A stretch of DNA of 64,000 nt from Puffinus mauretanicus (lineage: Eukaryota > Chordata > Aves > Procellariiformes > Procellariidae): assembly GCA_023333565.1 (NCBI GenBank), contig JAJKFH010000374.1:5332001-5396000 (forward strand), given 5' to 3'. Positions 25,136 to 36,882 of the stretch are shown in pieces. How positions within the stretch are numbered: the stretch's first letter is position 1; the number at the start of each line of letters is the position of its first letter. The position numbers and the translations under genes are program-made. The notes under the pieces are model-generated. The model searched no databases, was not told where the DNA came from, and saw nothing but the letters and a program-made list of their open reading frames with translations.

Positions 25136-25816
25136 CAAAACGTTATACATTGGTTCCCATCTGGTGTAGTTTTCATTTTATGTGCTTTTTGCACTGGAGC
25201 AAAGGACAAGGGTAGAATATGTTACAGAATGGGGTCATGGATAATTCTGACTAGGTTAACTTTGTGTCTGTTTCCAAAATATGGTTTGTTAGCAGAGTGG
25301 TTCATTAGCAGTGTGCATCCCATTACTGAGGGTGGTGGAGGGTGGTGGATTCTATGTCTGTCCTGTCACAGAAGATGGGAACCCAAGAGCTCAACTTATG
25401 CAGATTAAAAAAGCATATAAATAAGAACAGAAGAATCTTTTAATGAAGTAATCTTTCAGATATTTCTGTCTGTATTTATTTTAAAATATTAAAAAGATTT
25501 GCCCTTGCAAAAAGATTTTTCTCACTACTGATCATTCAAAATATAAAAAGAAAATTTTGCATTTTACCAGTTCTCCTAATTTGAATGATAAAGGGTATCG
25601 AAAGATTAAAGCAAAAAATTGTTTACTACTCTTGTCTACCACAGTGCCAAAGCCTTACATTTCTGTTTAAACAAATATTCTTGTTTTTCTGTTTGTGACT
25701 GGATAATAAGAAAACAATACCAGGAATTCAACCTTATGCCCCACTCAGTGTAGTCCCTGAATGACTGGGTGACTATTTAAAAACCCCAGGGCACAGGTGG
25801 CTCAGTGTTGAAGTGG
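25136..25816. other. Unique non-coding sequence
   Basis: AT-rich, with a GGTGG-type low-complexity patch at about 25329-25348 and a strongly AT-rich stretch at about 25430-25620. No gene is supported. Confidence 0.6.
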
Positions 25817-25879
25817 TCATGAGTATGGCTTCTTCCAGAAGCGCAAGGGAAAGCATAAAAGCCCCAACACACAGTCTAT

Positions 25880-26003
25880 GGAAAAGTTGAAGATATATTC
25901 TTCAGAACATGTGTCCTCAGCGCTGTCCGTATTTTCACTGGGGAAAGCAGTGTGTGTGTAGAAGCTCTCGTCTGTGTACTCGGTCTCACGTGCTCCAGAC
26001 ATC
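25880..26003 (-). CDS. Possible coding exon, unidentified
   Basis: On the minus strand an open segment reads, after an AG at about 26004, a polar run containing ETEYTDESFYTHTAF and then SENTDSAEDTCSEEYIF. The acidic, serine/threonine-rich composition is unlike the hydrophobic or low-complexity chance frames elsewhere in the window. The frame continues past 25880 with a hydrophobic stretch that is less convincing. No domain or product was recognised, and the pyrimidine tract before the AG is poor. A second coding-like segment lies 440 bases upstream on the same strand. It may still be a chance frame. Confidence 0.15.
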
Positions 26004-26445
26004 CTGGACTAACCGTGCAGCGGCAGACAGGCCATATATTGCCCGGATAGACTGACTCTTCATTACAAGAGCAATGAGTCCAGTGTCTAGTGTAGGCACC
26101 GTGGCCATTTGTCAGGAAAGCCAGCAGATTGCTGCAAGAGGTAAACAGTGTATTACCACTAAAAGCAGCAGTCTAGTGTTCAGAGCAGTAACACTGGCAA
26201 AAGCGTTTGCCTACTGCTGCTCCCAGGGAAGTGAATGAAAGCAAAATGAAACACCACATTTTTCTGTTTTCCTTTCTGTATAATTTACTTTTCTCTGCAC
26301 ACCAAAATGAAAGGAAAATGGTTTGTCCATTACCAAAGAAATTCAAATTCTGGATGCAGAAACTAGAAGTAAATGTATAATTTCAGAACTGTCCTCTGCT
26401 CTCTTTGTTTCATGGAGAGACAGATTACAAAGTTCCTGTATCTTC

Positions 26446-26660
26446 TTAGAATGTTAGGAGTTGCTCTGGTACTTTCACATCCCAAGTAGAGCCCCTGAAG
26501 CCAGCAGACCGGACTGCAGTGCCATCACTGTCCTGATGACACTTGTCTTTACATTTCTTCAGTGGCTCCGGGTGGAGGGTCTCTTTGCATCCCTCTTTGT
26601 CTGAGGAAGAATCCCAGGGACTGGGATGAGAATAGCTGTCTAAGACTCCATCGGCAGTGA
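26446..26660 (-). CDS. Possible coding exon, unidentified
   Basis: The minus strand is open for about 79 codons (26446-26685) and its later part is hydrophilic and lysine/serine/aspartate-rich, with runs such as SPWDSSSDKEGCKE and KKCKDKCHQDSDG before a stop at 26446. Candidate acceptors (CTTAG, CCTCAG) occur inside the frame and no strong donor is visible, so if real it might be a terminal exon. No known family was recognised. The same-strand neighbour at 25880-26003 shares the acidic/polar character, which is the main reason for listing both. Confidence 0.15.
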
Positions 26661-26689
26661 GGGATATACAGGGTGCAATGTTCAAAAAA

Positions 26690-28559
26690 GTTGTTACAAG
26701 AGCAATATCTGCCTTCTCCTGTGTTAGTTATTTGGCTGTTTGTAACTGTTTAGAATTTGTGGGGCGGGGAGGAGGATGGCGGAAGCGTGTCAGGTGCAAG
26801 GGCAAATGTGTGGAGGTGGTGCCAAGAAGTCAATCTAAGCACTTAAGACTGGAAATTTAACTGCAGTTTTAGCTTCTCTAAATGTAGCTCTTTTAATAAG
26901 GAACCATTTGATTTTTGTAATCACTGTGTTTTTTCAGATTCTTTCCGACTCAGCAGTATTTAGAATAGTCTTTACTTTTGGTGATGAGATTCCATTCCGA
27001 AAAAGTAGGCTGTAAAAATCTTTTTTGTGTCCTCTTTGAAGGACAGCTATGTGGGTTGCATGTTAGGTCACGAGGTAACCGCCAGGAAATGAGATGTTGC
27101 TTCTGCCTTGAACAGCCAGATTGCTGCTTCCTTCCCTCAACACCAGGTCCTCAAACACACCACACTCATCAGTTATTATCATCCGAATCTTTGCACTTTG
27201 GTAGAAATAAGGTGTGACACAAGATGTGATGGCATAATTTACTTCATGTGCAGTAAGCCCAGTGTTATTTAGGCTGGCCTGTGTTTGTTATGACAGAACA
27301 TAAAAGACTTGTGCGTAACCTCCCACCAGCCCAGTGCTGCTGTTGCCTGCAAGATGGTGTCTAGGTTCCTTCAAATGGAAAATAAACATGCCTGAAAAGC
27401 AGCTGAACAGCAGAATCCTCACTTCATAGTCGATGGCTCAGTGAGGAAGCAGGCTCATTTAATTGCTAGCTAACATCCTAGCTGGAGAATACAGAGCACT
27501 TTTTTGGGGACACAGTATGCAACTGTGCAGCGTGGTTGTTGGTTTGTCAGTAGTGTGTGTCCATCTGCTTTATCTCCTGCCCTGCCCAGAGGCTTGAGGA
27601 ATGTAGCTCACTCGATCACCCTCCATTTTACTGACTCCGCAAACCAATCGCTCGGCAGTATGTGAAGCCTCTTATGCTGTCCTGCTGGCGGGAACTGAGA
27701 AAAGGTACTGTCATGAAAATGAGGTCTAAAATCTCCAGGAAAAAAGACTACTGGTGTTTTATCAAACATGGCAAGGCACTTAAGTCATATGCCTCAGGTT
27801 GGAGTCTGTTTTCTCCATGAGTCATTGGCTTAAAGCAGGGAGAGAAGATGGCTCTTCAGCTGCCTTAGGACTGGGGATCTGCCTGGATACGTGGCTTCCT
27901 CGGTGCCAAACATAAGAGACTGTATACTCTGATGAGGAACCATGTTTGTAGCAACTTATGCCCATTTAAGTGGAGTCATGTCTGTTATCCCTTCAGCAGG
28001 AGGTGCAATAGGTGTGGTAGAACATTTTGGAAAAACCCGAAGTCTTACTAGTAATACTAGATGAAGTGCCAAAGAAGTATCTGTAGCTGATGTCTCAGGT
28101 AATGCAGTACTGGATAGGCCAATGGGCTCATCCCTGTTCTACCCCAAGTAAAACAGGTAATGGACATTAAGCTCTGTTACCTGAACAGACCAGTCTCAGC
28201 TCCTCCCCTCTTTTCTTGACATTTTTCTTCCCACATTCCTTTTAGCACCAAATTTCGTTCAGTTTTTTCCAGGCTTGGGAGTGCAGTTGAATTGGCAGGT
28301 TTGCTCTCTGGCCTGCAGAAGGAACCTGCTATTGCTCACCAGTGACCAACTATGAGAGTTACAACTGTCAGCCATGCCAGGCTGCTTCCCCAGCGTGTGG
28401 GGTTTTAAACACACCGTCAGTTGGTAATGACTGTGGGTCACTATTATTCTGGCCAGGATGTGAATCAGTGACCTAGAGAAGACAAGCTTGCTGTGTCTTT
28501 ACCATGGCCATGAACCACCGAGGGCTTCTTTTCAAACTATGTAAGGAAATGAAATGCAC
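26690..28559. other. Unique non-coding sequence
   Basis: No gene is supported. A GC-rich patch GGGGCGGGGAGGAGG lies at about 26760-26774. The rest is mixed unique sequence with chance frames on both strands. Confidence 0.6.
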
Positions 28560-29065
28560 TGTTATTGTATTTATATATTAGCGGAGATAATGAGATGCAA
28601 CGAGTCTCGGTTTTTGCTCCCTATTTTCAATAGTGCAGTTGTGTTGCCCTTGATATACTGTTATGGGAGACCAATGATTAATGGGCAGACAGAAAGGGGA
28701 TGGCTCAAGCTTGCCTCCCTGGGAAGGCCAGGAGGTCTAGCCAGCCAACCATTAGAAGCTCATTACTACAGCAATAAAAGGATTGATCCCTTAGTATAGC
28801 TCCCTCAGAACTTTAACAATTAACCCACATGCAATTATATGCTTGCAATATAAAAAGGCTGCTGATAAATCACATTTTTTATTTCTAAAGGCAAGAGGGA
28901 AGAGACATATTAATACACTGCAGCATATGGAATTAATATAAACTGGGAACTAATAAAACAAGCTGCTAGGAGCAGTGCTGCCATTGCAAAATTTTGAATA
29001 ACTTGACAGTAGCAGCCAATTCATTGCATCTGGGCAGGGACCAGATTCTTCCCATATCAGGTGAT
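28560..29065. promoter_or_regulatory. Candidate conserved enhancer-like element
   Basis: About 500 bases free of repeats carry a dense set of developmental binding cores: a CCAAT box directly followed by TGATTAAT (PBX-HOX type) at 28675-28682, ACAATTAACCC near 28817, GCTGATAAATCAC near 28862, and several ATTAATA cores at 28908-28940. It also includes TTCATTGCATCTGGGCAGGG near 29020. The 81-codon plus-strand frame within it (28554-28799) has no domain signal. The overall texture resembles deeply conserved vertebrate non-coding elements, but conservation itself is not visible here. Confidence 0.35.
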
Positions 29066-30620
29066 TTGGCTCAGAGTAAACATGCATCTTAAGCAGACTA
29101 CAGAGGGCAACAGAACTGGCTGGCAGAAATGAAGTTAGAGCAGCTTGAAGCAGTGGCCTGAGAAAAAAATAGACTGTTGTGAAGTGTAGAGTACTAATTA
29201 CTCCATTGTATTAAATGGAAACACAGAACCAAAATGTAGTTCCTACTCCCCAGTGTTAAGACTTTATAGTTTTCTAGATAGAAATGTATGACATGGTGTA
29301 TAGCAGATCTGGTAAAAGATGGGTTGTGAGGGAGAAACATACAGGACAGGGAGATGTTGATTCTCTGGCTTTTCTTTCCGTGTTTCCATGTACTGAGGGC
29401 ATGCCTGCACTGAGATAAGGAGACCAGGGCTGTCTAGCTGAATCCCATTAATTGCCTGACTCTGTTTCTCTGGCCATAGTCTTAAGAAACCTAGTTATAT
29501 TACAGGTCTGCGGCCAGAGTTGTTTGCGCCTCCTCAGGGTAGTCTTGCAAGATAAACACTGCTTATGCAAAGGAAATAAACTGCAATAGTAAATCGATAC
29601 ACATACACCATCTCCACGAAAGGGCTTTAGTGGTCCCACTCTACCTCGCGCAAGGTAGATACCCAAAGCTTTTGCATATTCTTCCTCTGTGTCCTCCTTC
29701 AGATAGAGTGATTGCCTTTTCTGGAGCGCTCCTCAGTGCATGTCATAGGGCCCCATAGGGCTCACCATAAGACTGTTTAGAAATCAGCCCGTCGTTCTTT
29801 AGCTTCAAAAATCTCAAGCATTTTACTTTGAATAGAGCAACAGGGGGACGTGCACACTAATTTCACTTTCAGGTCTGCAGGCCTGCCTGTAGCGTGCCGG
29901 GTGGATGTGGGGCGTTTTCCCTTTGAGTCGGTATCACAGCAACTCTTCAGCACAATGCTACCGGGGCTGTGGATTTCTGTATGCCCTCTCAGGTGATTTT
30001 AGAAACTCTAGCATCTTCAGGATAATAAATTAGTAATAATAGCACTTGGTACTAACTCTATGTACTGCTAGAAAATCAGAGTCAGAGTACATAAGATTTG
30101 TGCGAACCACTGGTTCTGGGTTCTAGAAACACCACTAACTGGAGTTCTAATTCTTTGATAATGCAGCTGCCACTAGATATGCCATGCTGCATTCCAGATA
30201 GTCCAGTCCATTTAGGATAAATGAAATATAAATTTGAGTGATGTAACATATGAAAATGTCAGCTTTTCAGTCCCTGGATTTTTTTCTAGAAATAGTTTTA
30301 AGCAACTGTAAAGAGTTGATTGAATAAACTTTCTGACTTCTTCTTCTTCCCCATGGACCTGTATTTATTTTCGCTTTTGGATCTTACACAAAATTGCTAA
30401 AATAAACGGGCATTGGTCTGTGTGTTTATTTAATTGCATAACTGTGTATTCCCCTGCTTTCCTTATAATAAGCTTCATGAAAACCCCATTACTGTAACTG
30501 AATTCTTGCAATTTATGAACATCAAAAGAACTGACAGCAAAGACTGTCAAATCATAATTTTGTTTCCCATACCGCAAATATATATATTTTCACTAAAATT
30601 TTTGAGAAGATGACTACTTG
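29066..30620. other. Unique non-coding sequence
   Basis: No gene, RNA gene or recognisable repeat. A few CpG-containing patches occur near 29510-29650 and 29880-29960 without forming an island. Confidence 0.6.
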
Positions 30621-30641
30621 ATTTGCATCATAAATGCAAAT
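30621..30641. promoter_or_regulatory. Inverted pair of POU octamer motifs
   Basis: ATTTGCAT at 30621-30628 and ATGCAAAT at 30634-30641 are perfect reverse complements of each other and both equal the canonical octamer recognised by POU-domain (OCT) factors. They are separated by five bases. A dyad of two perfect octamers could bind a POU dimer. Whether it is functional is unknown; it stands in AT-rich non-coding DNA with no gene visible nearby. Confidence 0.5.
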
Positions 30642-33600
30642 TTTTAAGAAGTCAGCAGAATCTTAGTTTTCAATGCAACAAAAATAAATACACTTAAGAC
30701 ATGAATGCATTTTATTAAAAATAAAAACATATAGGTGAATATAGGGCATTTGAGAAGAAAAATATTCTTTGCCTCGCTCTAATGGTTGATCTAGAAAAGA
30801 AAAAGTTTATGAATTTAGGCGAGTTCGTAGGTTTAAAGGATGTAGTCAAGACCTGCTGTTGACCTAACCACGAGGGTCTCTACAAGGTTAGCATGAGAGC
30901 ACATCCTCTCCTCCTGCCTCAAACCACCAACTCCCCTGTGCATAGATTCAAGAGCTCAACTGATGTTGCTGTGGCAATATGTGCATCCACTCTTAGCAAC
31001 TGCTTTCTTTTCATTCTCCTTTCATGACCTAAGTTCCTCTTGAGGGAAGGATTGCATATTTAAAGGCACAGTTTTAAAGCTACAAATATTTGGAGCATGA
31101 GAGAGTATTTAGGAAAGTATTGCTATGTGCTTGCCCTAGTTTTGTACTTTTCCCTATGCATTTACAGTATCCCTGGAGGCATAATATTGAGTTAGACTAA
31201 CCTTTTGTCTGACCAGGATGACTGTTTTGTTTGTATGTATCTTCATCAGAATATTTTAGAAGTTAGCAACACTCCAGAGATTTCCACAAAGAATTGTTTT
31301 TCTTCACAGGGGCTCTTCTTGAACATTCACTGCTGTGTGAAGGGTCTCTTGTGTTACTTTTGCTGTCTGCAGCATAGCAGGCAACACTACTACTTTTTTT
31401 GTATCTTACACTCAAAGATAGAAGGCATGAGATCTTTGAGTGCCCTTGAAGGACAGGATGTGAAAGAAGAACTTGTGCACTCATTTCTCTTACACGCACA
31501 AAGAGCTCAGAGTCTTTCAGAGTCTGGATTTAAGTTGTTGGCATCACTTGACATATTTAGGTGGCATTTCCAAAGAAAGTGTTGATGTGCACTAGCTTTA
31601 GGTAGTCTCTGAATACTGTTGAGTATGCATCTACAAACCTGGGGATTCATAATCATCGTTTTCCAGAAAACAGCTTTGTTTCAGCCCACCTGCAGTGTGG
31701 TATTTAGTAGTTGCACAGGCTTAGCGAAGTGTTTCACAAAGACACAATGTCGTTTCTAGGCAGAGGTATACCCTGTTCCAGGAAATGGGAAGAATATTTC
31801 TCAAAAGAAGCAGCAGGTGAGAAGTACTGACTTAGCTGTGACGTTGGTTAGTTCCTCAGGGGAGGAACAAAAAGAGTTTCAGAGAAGGTGGTTTAAAAAC
31901 CTTCACTGAGGATTGGGATTAATGAGGCTGAGAAATACCAGGGACTGCTGTTCCTATAAGCATGCTACACCAAAACACCAGTACCGGCTGCACAGTGTGA
32001 GCTCAGTGCATTCAGAGCCGAGTGACTTATTACATATTCTTTCCTGAGCATGTCTTCTCTCCCACAGCCATTCCCTGGCACAGTTCCAGATGGGAAGCAT
32101 TAGGCCATTCTTCCATCCTTGCACCATCAAAATCCTCTTTTCTGAGAGAGTCTAGTCCAGCACCTATGACAGAGGTCATGAAGGAGACCAGAATGGGGCC
32201 AGGAGACTAACAGAGTTTGATAAGTAGATGTAAAACTGCCCCCTAGTATTTAACAGACTATAACAAGCTGACTAGTCAAAACCACCATAAGGTACTGTGC
32301 ATACAGTGCAGTCAAGGCATAAGTTTAGGAGCAAATTCAATATTACAATATACTGTGCGTGCTGAGGAGACCTGAGTTACAGATGCTGTGGGAGCTATAA
32401 CCATGACTTTCTTGGCTTTGTTTGCATTTTCATTCTTTTTCTTCATGTATCCTTTTTGGGAGAAGAGCCATTTCAAAACCTGAAAAAAATCTTTTTGCAA
32501 GAAAACCATACAGGTGACAGTGAGCTGTTATAACTTAAGAAGCTACAGCTTGAACTGAAAAACAAGGAAGATTCTGTCTGCATTTGGGCACGTGTTTCTG
32601 CAATGGGCTGCCATCATGAGCCTAGAAACTGCATAGTTATCCAGGGTAAACAAAATGCCAAGGTGGTACATCAGTGCTATTGTTTTTATTAGCAGTGGAG
32701 CAAGATACTAAAAAAGCCATAAAAAACAATTATTTTCCTCTCACCTCTATCACCAGAGATCTCGGCACTGTTGTGTGATTGCTTAAACCTTATCTACCAG
32801 AGTAATCCTTCATGATGTGCAAACCCTCCGATGTTTCCTACCAAATGATCTGCCTGAAGCAAAAGTGATATTCTTTACACAAAAATACCCCATTTCCACC
32901 AAACCTGAGTCGCTTTCATCCTCTTCTCATGTAATAGTCACCAGTGTGCAAGTTTCCATAAGTTTCACCAGTTTATCAGTTCTGTGTTCTTCTCACAGCC
33001 CATCAGAACCATCCCTCCTGGTGCTTTCCCTTAGCTCACCAAGACTGGCCTTCATACAGCGTCTCCTGAGCACCTTATTAAAGCAATTTCCTTAATAGCT
33101 GCTACAAAGGTGCCTTACAAGTTTCCTCTTTGCTTCTGGCTGAAGGATGCTGTGTTAGATCAGGAAGGGACAGGTAGAAAGGCAGGCTGGGCAGGTGCGG
33201 TGGAAGATTCCCACTGCTCCTGTTGACGGGGCCCACAGCGCTGACAAAGATTTGCAGGGTGCAGTAAGTGCCTGGGTGATTCTGATAACTTACTTCCAGG
33301 ATGAAAGTGGAAGCATCAGCTTAATGTTTAAGAGCTCTGAGCAGAAAATTAAAGTAATATCTAACCAAAACCACCTTCTTGTGGGCTCCAGTTTGAAATC
33401 AATATGACCAGCAGTCCTAAATTTTCAAAAGGACAGAAATTATCCCAGATTTCAAGGGCCATTCTAATACAACTTTCTGGGTTTGTGCCAGAACCTCGCC
33501 ATATGCTGAAACTGAGGCCACAGCTCTGTTTCGGATCAAGGTCATAGATTAACGTCCTGCCACATCCAAGCCAGCAACCTGTCTTTTGTTTTGTTTTAGC

Positions 33601-33815
33601 ATTTGCTCTTTTTCATGTTGTTCCAATGACAATACCTTCCTCCCAGTACCACTACCAGCAAATACTTTGCCCAGTACATTTCTGTACTGTAACTTCTTTT
33701 TGTTGTTGCTGGCTGTGTAAGTAATTCTTTCCTTGGACTGAGGCAGGAGTGCTCAAAGAGCACTGTGCTGGCCTGGCAAAATATGTGCTGGGTCTCTGCC
33801 TTTCCTTCCAGCTAG
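30642..33815. other. Unique non-coding sequence
   Basis: No gene is supported. The longest frame in the window (126 codons, 31205-31585, plus) lies here. It is cysteine- and phenylalanine-rich and interrupted in character, with no recognisable domain. A pyrimidine-rich segment at about 32740-33090 has an open frame of 92 codons that is low-complexity serine-rich. Confidence 0.6.
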
Positions 33816-34040
33816 AGCTGTGTGCCATCAATATGCTAATTCAAGGCAGCTGAGAGCAGAACTCCCTACCTGCAGCTTTTTAAACTCAAACATTTTTTAA
33901 TCAGTTTCTTAATTGGGACCTAGGGGACCCCATTATGCTTTAATAATACATGGGACAAAATCTATCTCTTTTTCTTTTAAAATCCTTAATTATGGGGATG
34001 CATTTTAAATGAGTTCGATCATGGTGAATATCTACGTGTT
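33816..34040. promoter_or_regulatory. Candidate conserved enhancer-like element
   Basis: A repeat-free block with an octamer-like ATGCTAAT at 33833-33840, CAGCTGAG (E-box) near 33848, TTAATTGGG near 33911, TTTAATAATAC near 33940 and TTAATTATGG near 33987. The mix of E-box, POU and homeodomain cores is typical of developmental enhancers. The evidence is texture and motif density only. Confidence 0.3.
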
Positions 34041-36813
34041 CCAGGCTTTTTTTTGGTCTCCTTTTATAAGATTGGCACACAGAAATGCCCTGGAATCAGA
34101 CATAAAATACTCCATATGGACAGTTTATTTAAGATGTTGCCATTGGATGGATCCAGTCACTACACAATGATAACTTATTTTTTTATTCAGTTGTTTTCTT
34201 TGTCTTTTCTTTATTGGTGACCACAGTAATTGGTATGTGTCACTGTGGTCAGATTGATTCTGTGTTCCAGACAGTTTAAAGGACTATATAAGATACTGTG
34301 TTGGAAGTTTGGAACTGACAAGATAGACCAATAATTTGTGTGGTATATATTCCACAGACACTACACCAGAATAAATCTGTTTATCACAATGCTTCTGTAA
34401 GCAATTTCTTCCTAACCTCATCTGGCGATTGGCACCATACTGTCCCTGAGCTTGAGGACTGAGAGTTACTGCTATTTAAGATTTTTGTCACATAAAGATA
34501 AAAGCCCTTTTTCGGCACACAGGCAGACACAATCAGAAGTATCCCACCTTGTAGGAGGAAGCTCACATATACACAAAACCAGAGATCTCTCTTATTTACT
34601 CTATATACGATGATATACTGACTGTCCAGTTTGTAAATCATCTTTTTGTTGTTTCTCAGCTTACGAGGTGAAGACAGAGTTTCATAACACTTACACTAAC
34701 TATGAATTTAGTGGTTAGTCAATTTGCATGCAATTTCTAAGGTACTGATTGAACTCCAAACCAACATAATTTTCTTGTGAAGGTTGGATTAGATTTTCCT
34801 AGAGACTATCTTGTGCAGCCTTTTCTTGAGTCCTGATGAGGAACTCAGCCATGTTGTCCCCAATACTTCAGTGACTGTCTTCATCATTTCATTTTTGGGT
34901 GGTCCCCATACCAACTCTTTAGACTGGAAATCACCATAGTCTAAAGAGCATGGGCTTTGCTTAGTGACTGCACGAGAGGCACAGTAACACTCCTAAGAGG
35001 TATCAAGACAATGAATCTCTTCTTGGTATGTCTGTAGCCTGTGTATGTCCTGCATTTTGCTGTTTGTTGGATAACTGCATTCTTTGAAAGAGAGCAAAGG
35101 AGGGATGGTATCGATCAAGAAACAGTGCTTATGGAGGGTTTGCTCCCACTGAGTGTTTGATCTCTGAACTCGTATTTGTTGGCAACTTCTAGAGATTTTG
35201 GAGTTAATACTTACCTCTAAATGTCTGATTTATAAGGTGAGTAATAAATATGCTGAGTGATGACAGGGAACCTGAGGTTGTTCCTATAGAAACTATCTGC
35301 CAAGAGGTGTAGGAAGAGTTTGCTTTGGAACTTTATATGCAGCTTGGATTTTTGGTCCTGGGGAAAGGATTTGCTGATGGAGAGATCCAGCATCACTGAA
35401 TATCTATCTTTAAGACCTGCACTGAGAGACATGGTGGGAGTCTGTTTATTTCTGCTAGAGGCTGCCTTTTTATGTATCAACTAGCATGCTCAAATAAGAC
35501 TGCTTTTGGCATCCATATTGTTAGAAGAAAAGTGCAGATACCTACAGTAAATAACGCAGTGCTGAGGTGACTTGGCTTAAAGGAATCTCCCCACCTCTTG
35601 CCTTTGAACACAGGGGTAGCTGAGGGTGACTTGTGTATTTGGTTGAATGTCTAGGATTAGGTGGGGCAAGCCTGGACTGAGGTGTATAAGCAAGGTAGTG
35701 TGCTCGGTTTGAAGGAAGAAAGAGAGGCACTGGTAATTAATAATTCTCTGTGTAATGACTTCTGTATTTGAGCAAAGGAGATCCAGTAGAAGGGTTCCAG
35801 TAACTACTGGCTAGAGGCAGTTGTGCTGCCAGCTGGGACACAAGAGAGTACAGGGACATCTAGTAAACCTACTCCAGAAAGCTACCTAAGATTGTAGGAA
35901 TGGTGACAGTCAAAATCAATACGTGCATGGTGTTAAATAAATGAGGGCCAAAGAAGAAACTAAAGTTCTTCTTCTTCTTTCTTCCAACCATCCCCACTAT
36001 GTGTGTTTGCTTTTTGGCTCTTAACTGGAAGGAATGCACAAAACGATTGTAATTATCTTGTGGGACCACAGAGAAATCATACACAGCTGAAAGGAGACCC
36101 TGAGGGAAGTGCTATGGAGCATGAATATGGCCAGTATATTTTTAGGGAAGGCAGTTCTAAACCAAGGGTACACAAGTCTGCCTGAACTACGTGCCTTGGT
36201 GCCAGAAAGGACTCTTTGGTCCTATTTTACTGAGTTTTAGACATGCACTAGGAGGAAGATGTGCTGCTGGTAGCCAATGAACTGAAATATTATCAAAGGA
36301 AGAAAAGGGGAGGAACAATATCTAAAAAGAGCAGGAAACAGATAGATGCAGGAGAGATGTATCACAGTTCATCTCAATCTTTCTTCACCCAGGCAGGAGG
36401 AATCCCATCTTCTCCATTGTCCTAGGACATGCAACATACCTTGGTGTGGCTGGCTTGCAAACTTTATTTTCCTACTGCAAGCACAGGCAAATCAAATATG
36501 TATATCCCTGACACTGCTTGTTCTGCCATCACCCAAACTGGGAAAGCAGCTTCTGTAAAAGAAGCAGCAGATGTCAAACTGCATAACACATCCTCTTAAA
36601 AGAGAAAGCAAGTCCCTCTGTGTGAATAATTGCATAATAAATAAAAGCTCTTCTTTCTCAAAACTGTTGACTTTCCGGGTCAAACCTCTCCCCAGTGTAA
36701 TTCTCCTGTCTTCAGTGAATTTACATGAGAAGAAAAGTGGCCCTCTCTGTTTAGAGACAGAGGTGATTCTGCCCATGCATTTGCCTCACATCTTGGAGAA
36801 TTAATTGCAACCT
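34041..36813. other. Unique non-coding sequence
   Basis: No gene or clear repeat family. Chance frames occur on both strands, including opposed frames at 36492-36804, which is itself a sign that they are not coding. Confidence 0.6.
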
Positions 36814-36882
36814 TGTGTCTGTGTGTGTCTGTGTGTATTATATATATTTATGTGCATGTGCACATGCCTGTCTGTGTATGCA
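36814..36882. repeat. Imperfect (TG)n/(TA)n microsatellite
   Basis: A TG-rich run with TCTGTGTG interruptions passes into TATATATATTTATG and then GTGCATGTGCACATGCC. A perfect 14-base palindrome GCATGTGCACATGC occupies 36854-36867. Runs of this type vary in length among individuals. Confidence 0.75.

Noticed and set aside
31205..31585. Longest open frame in the window, 126 codons, plus strand
   Set aside because: Cysteine/phenylalanine-rich, no domain, an opposing 78-codon minus frame overlaps it, and no convincing promoter or splice signals. Length is within chance for 64 kb of AT-rich DNA.
36814..36882. Tandem TG/TA tract considered as a structured or telomere-like element
   Set aside because: Ordinary imperfect dinucleotide microsatellite; no TTAGGG units.
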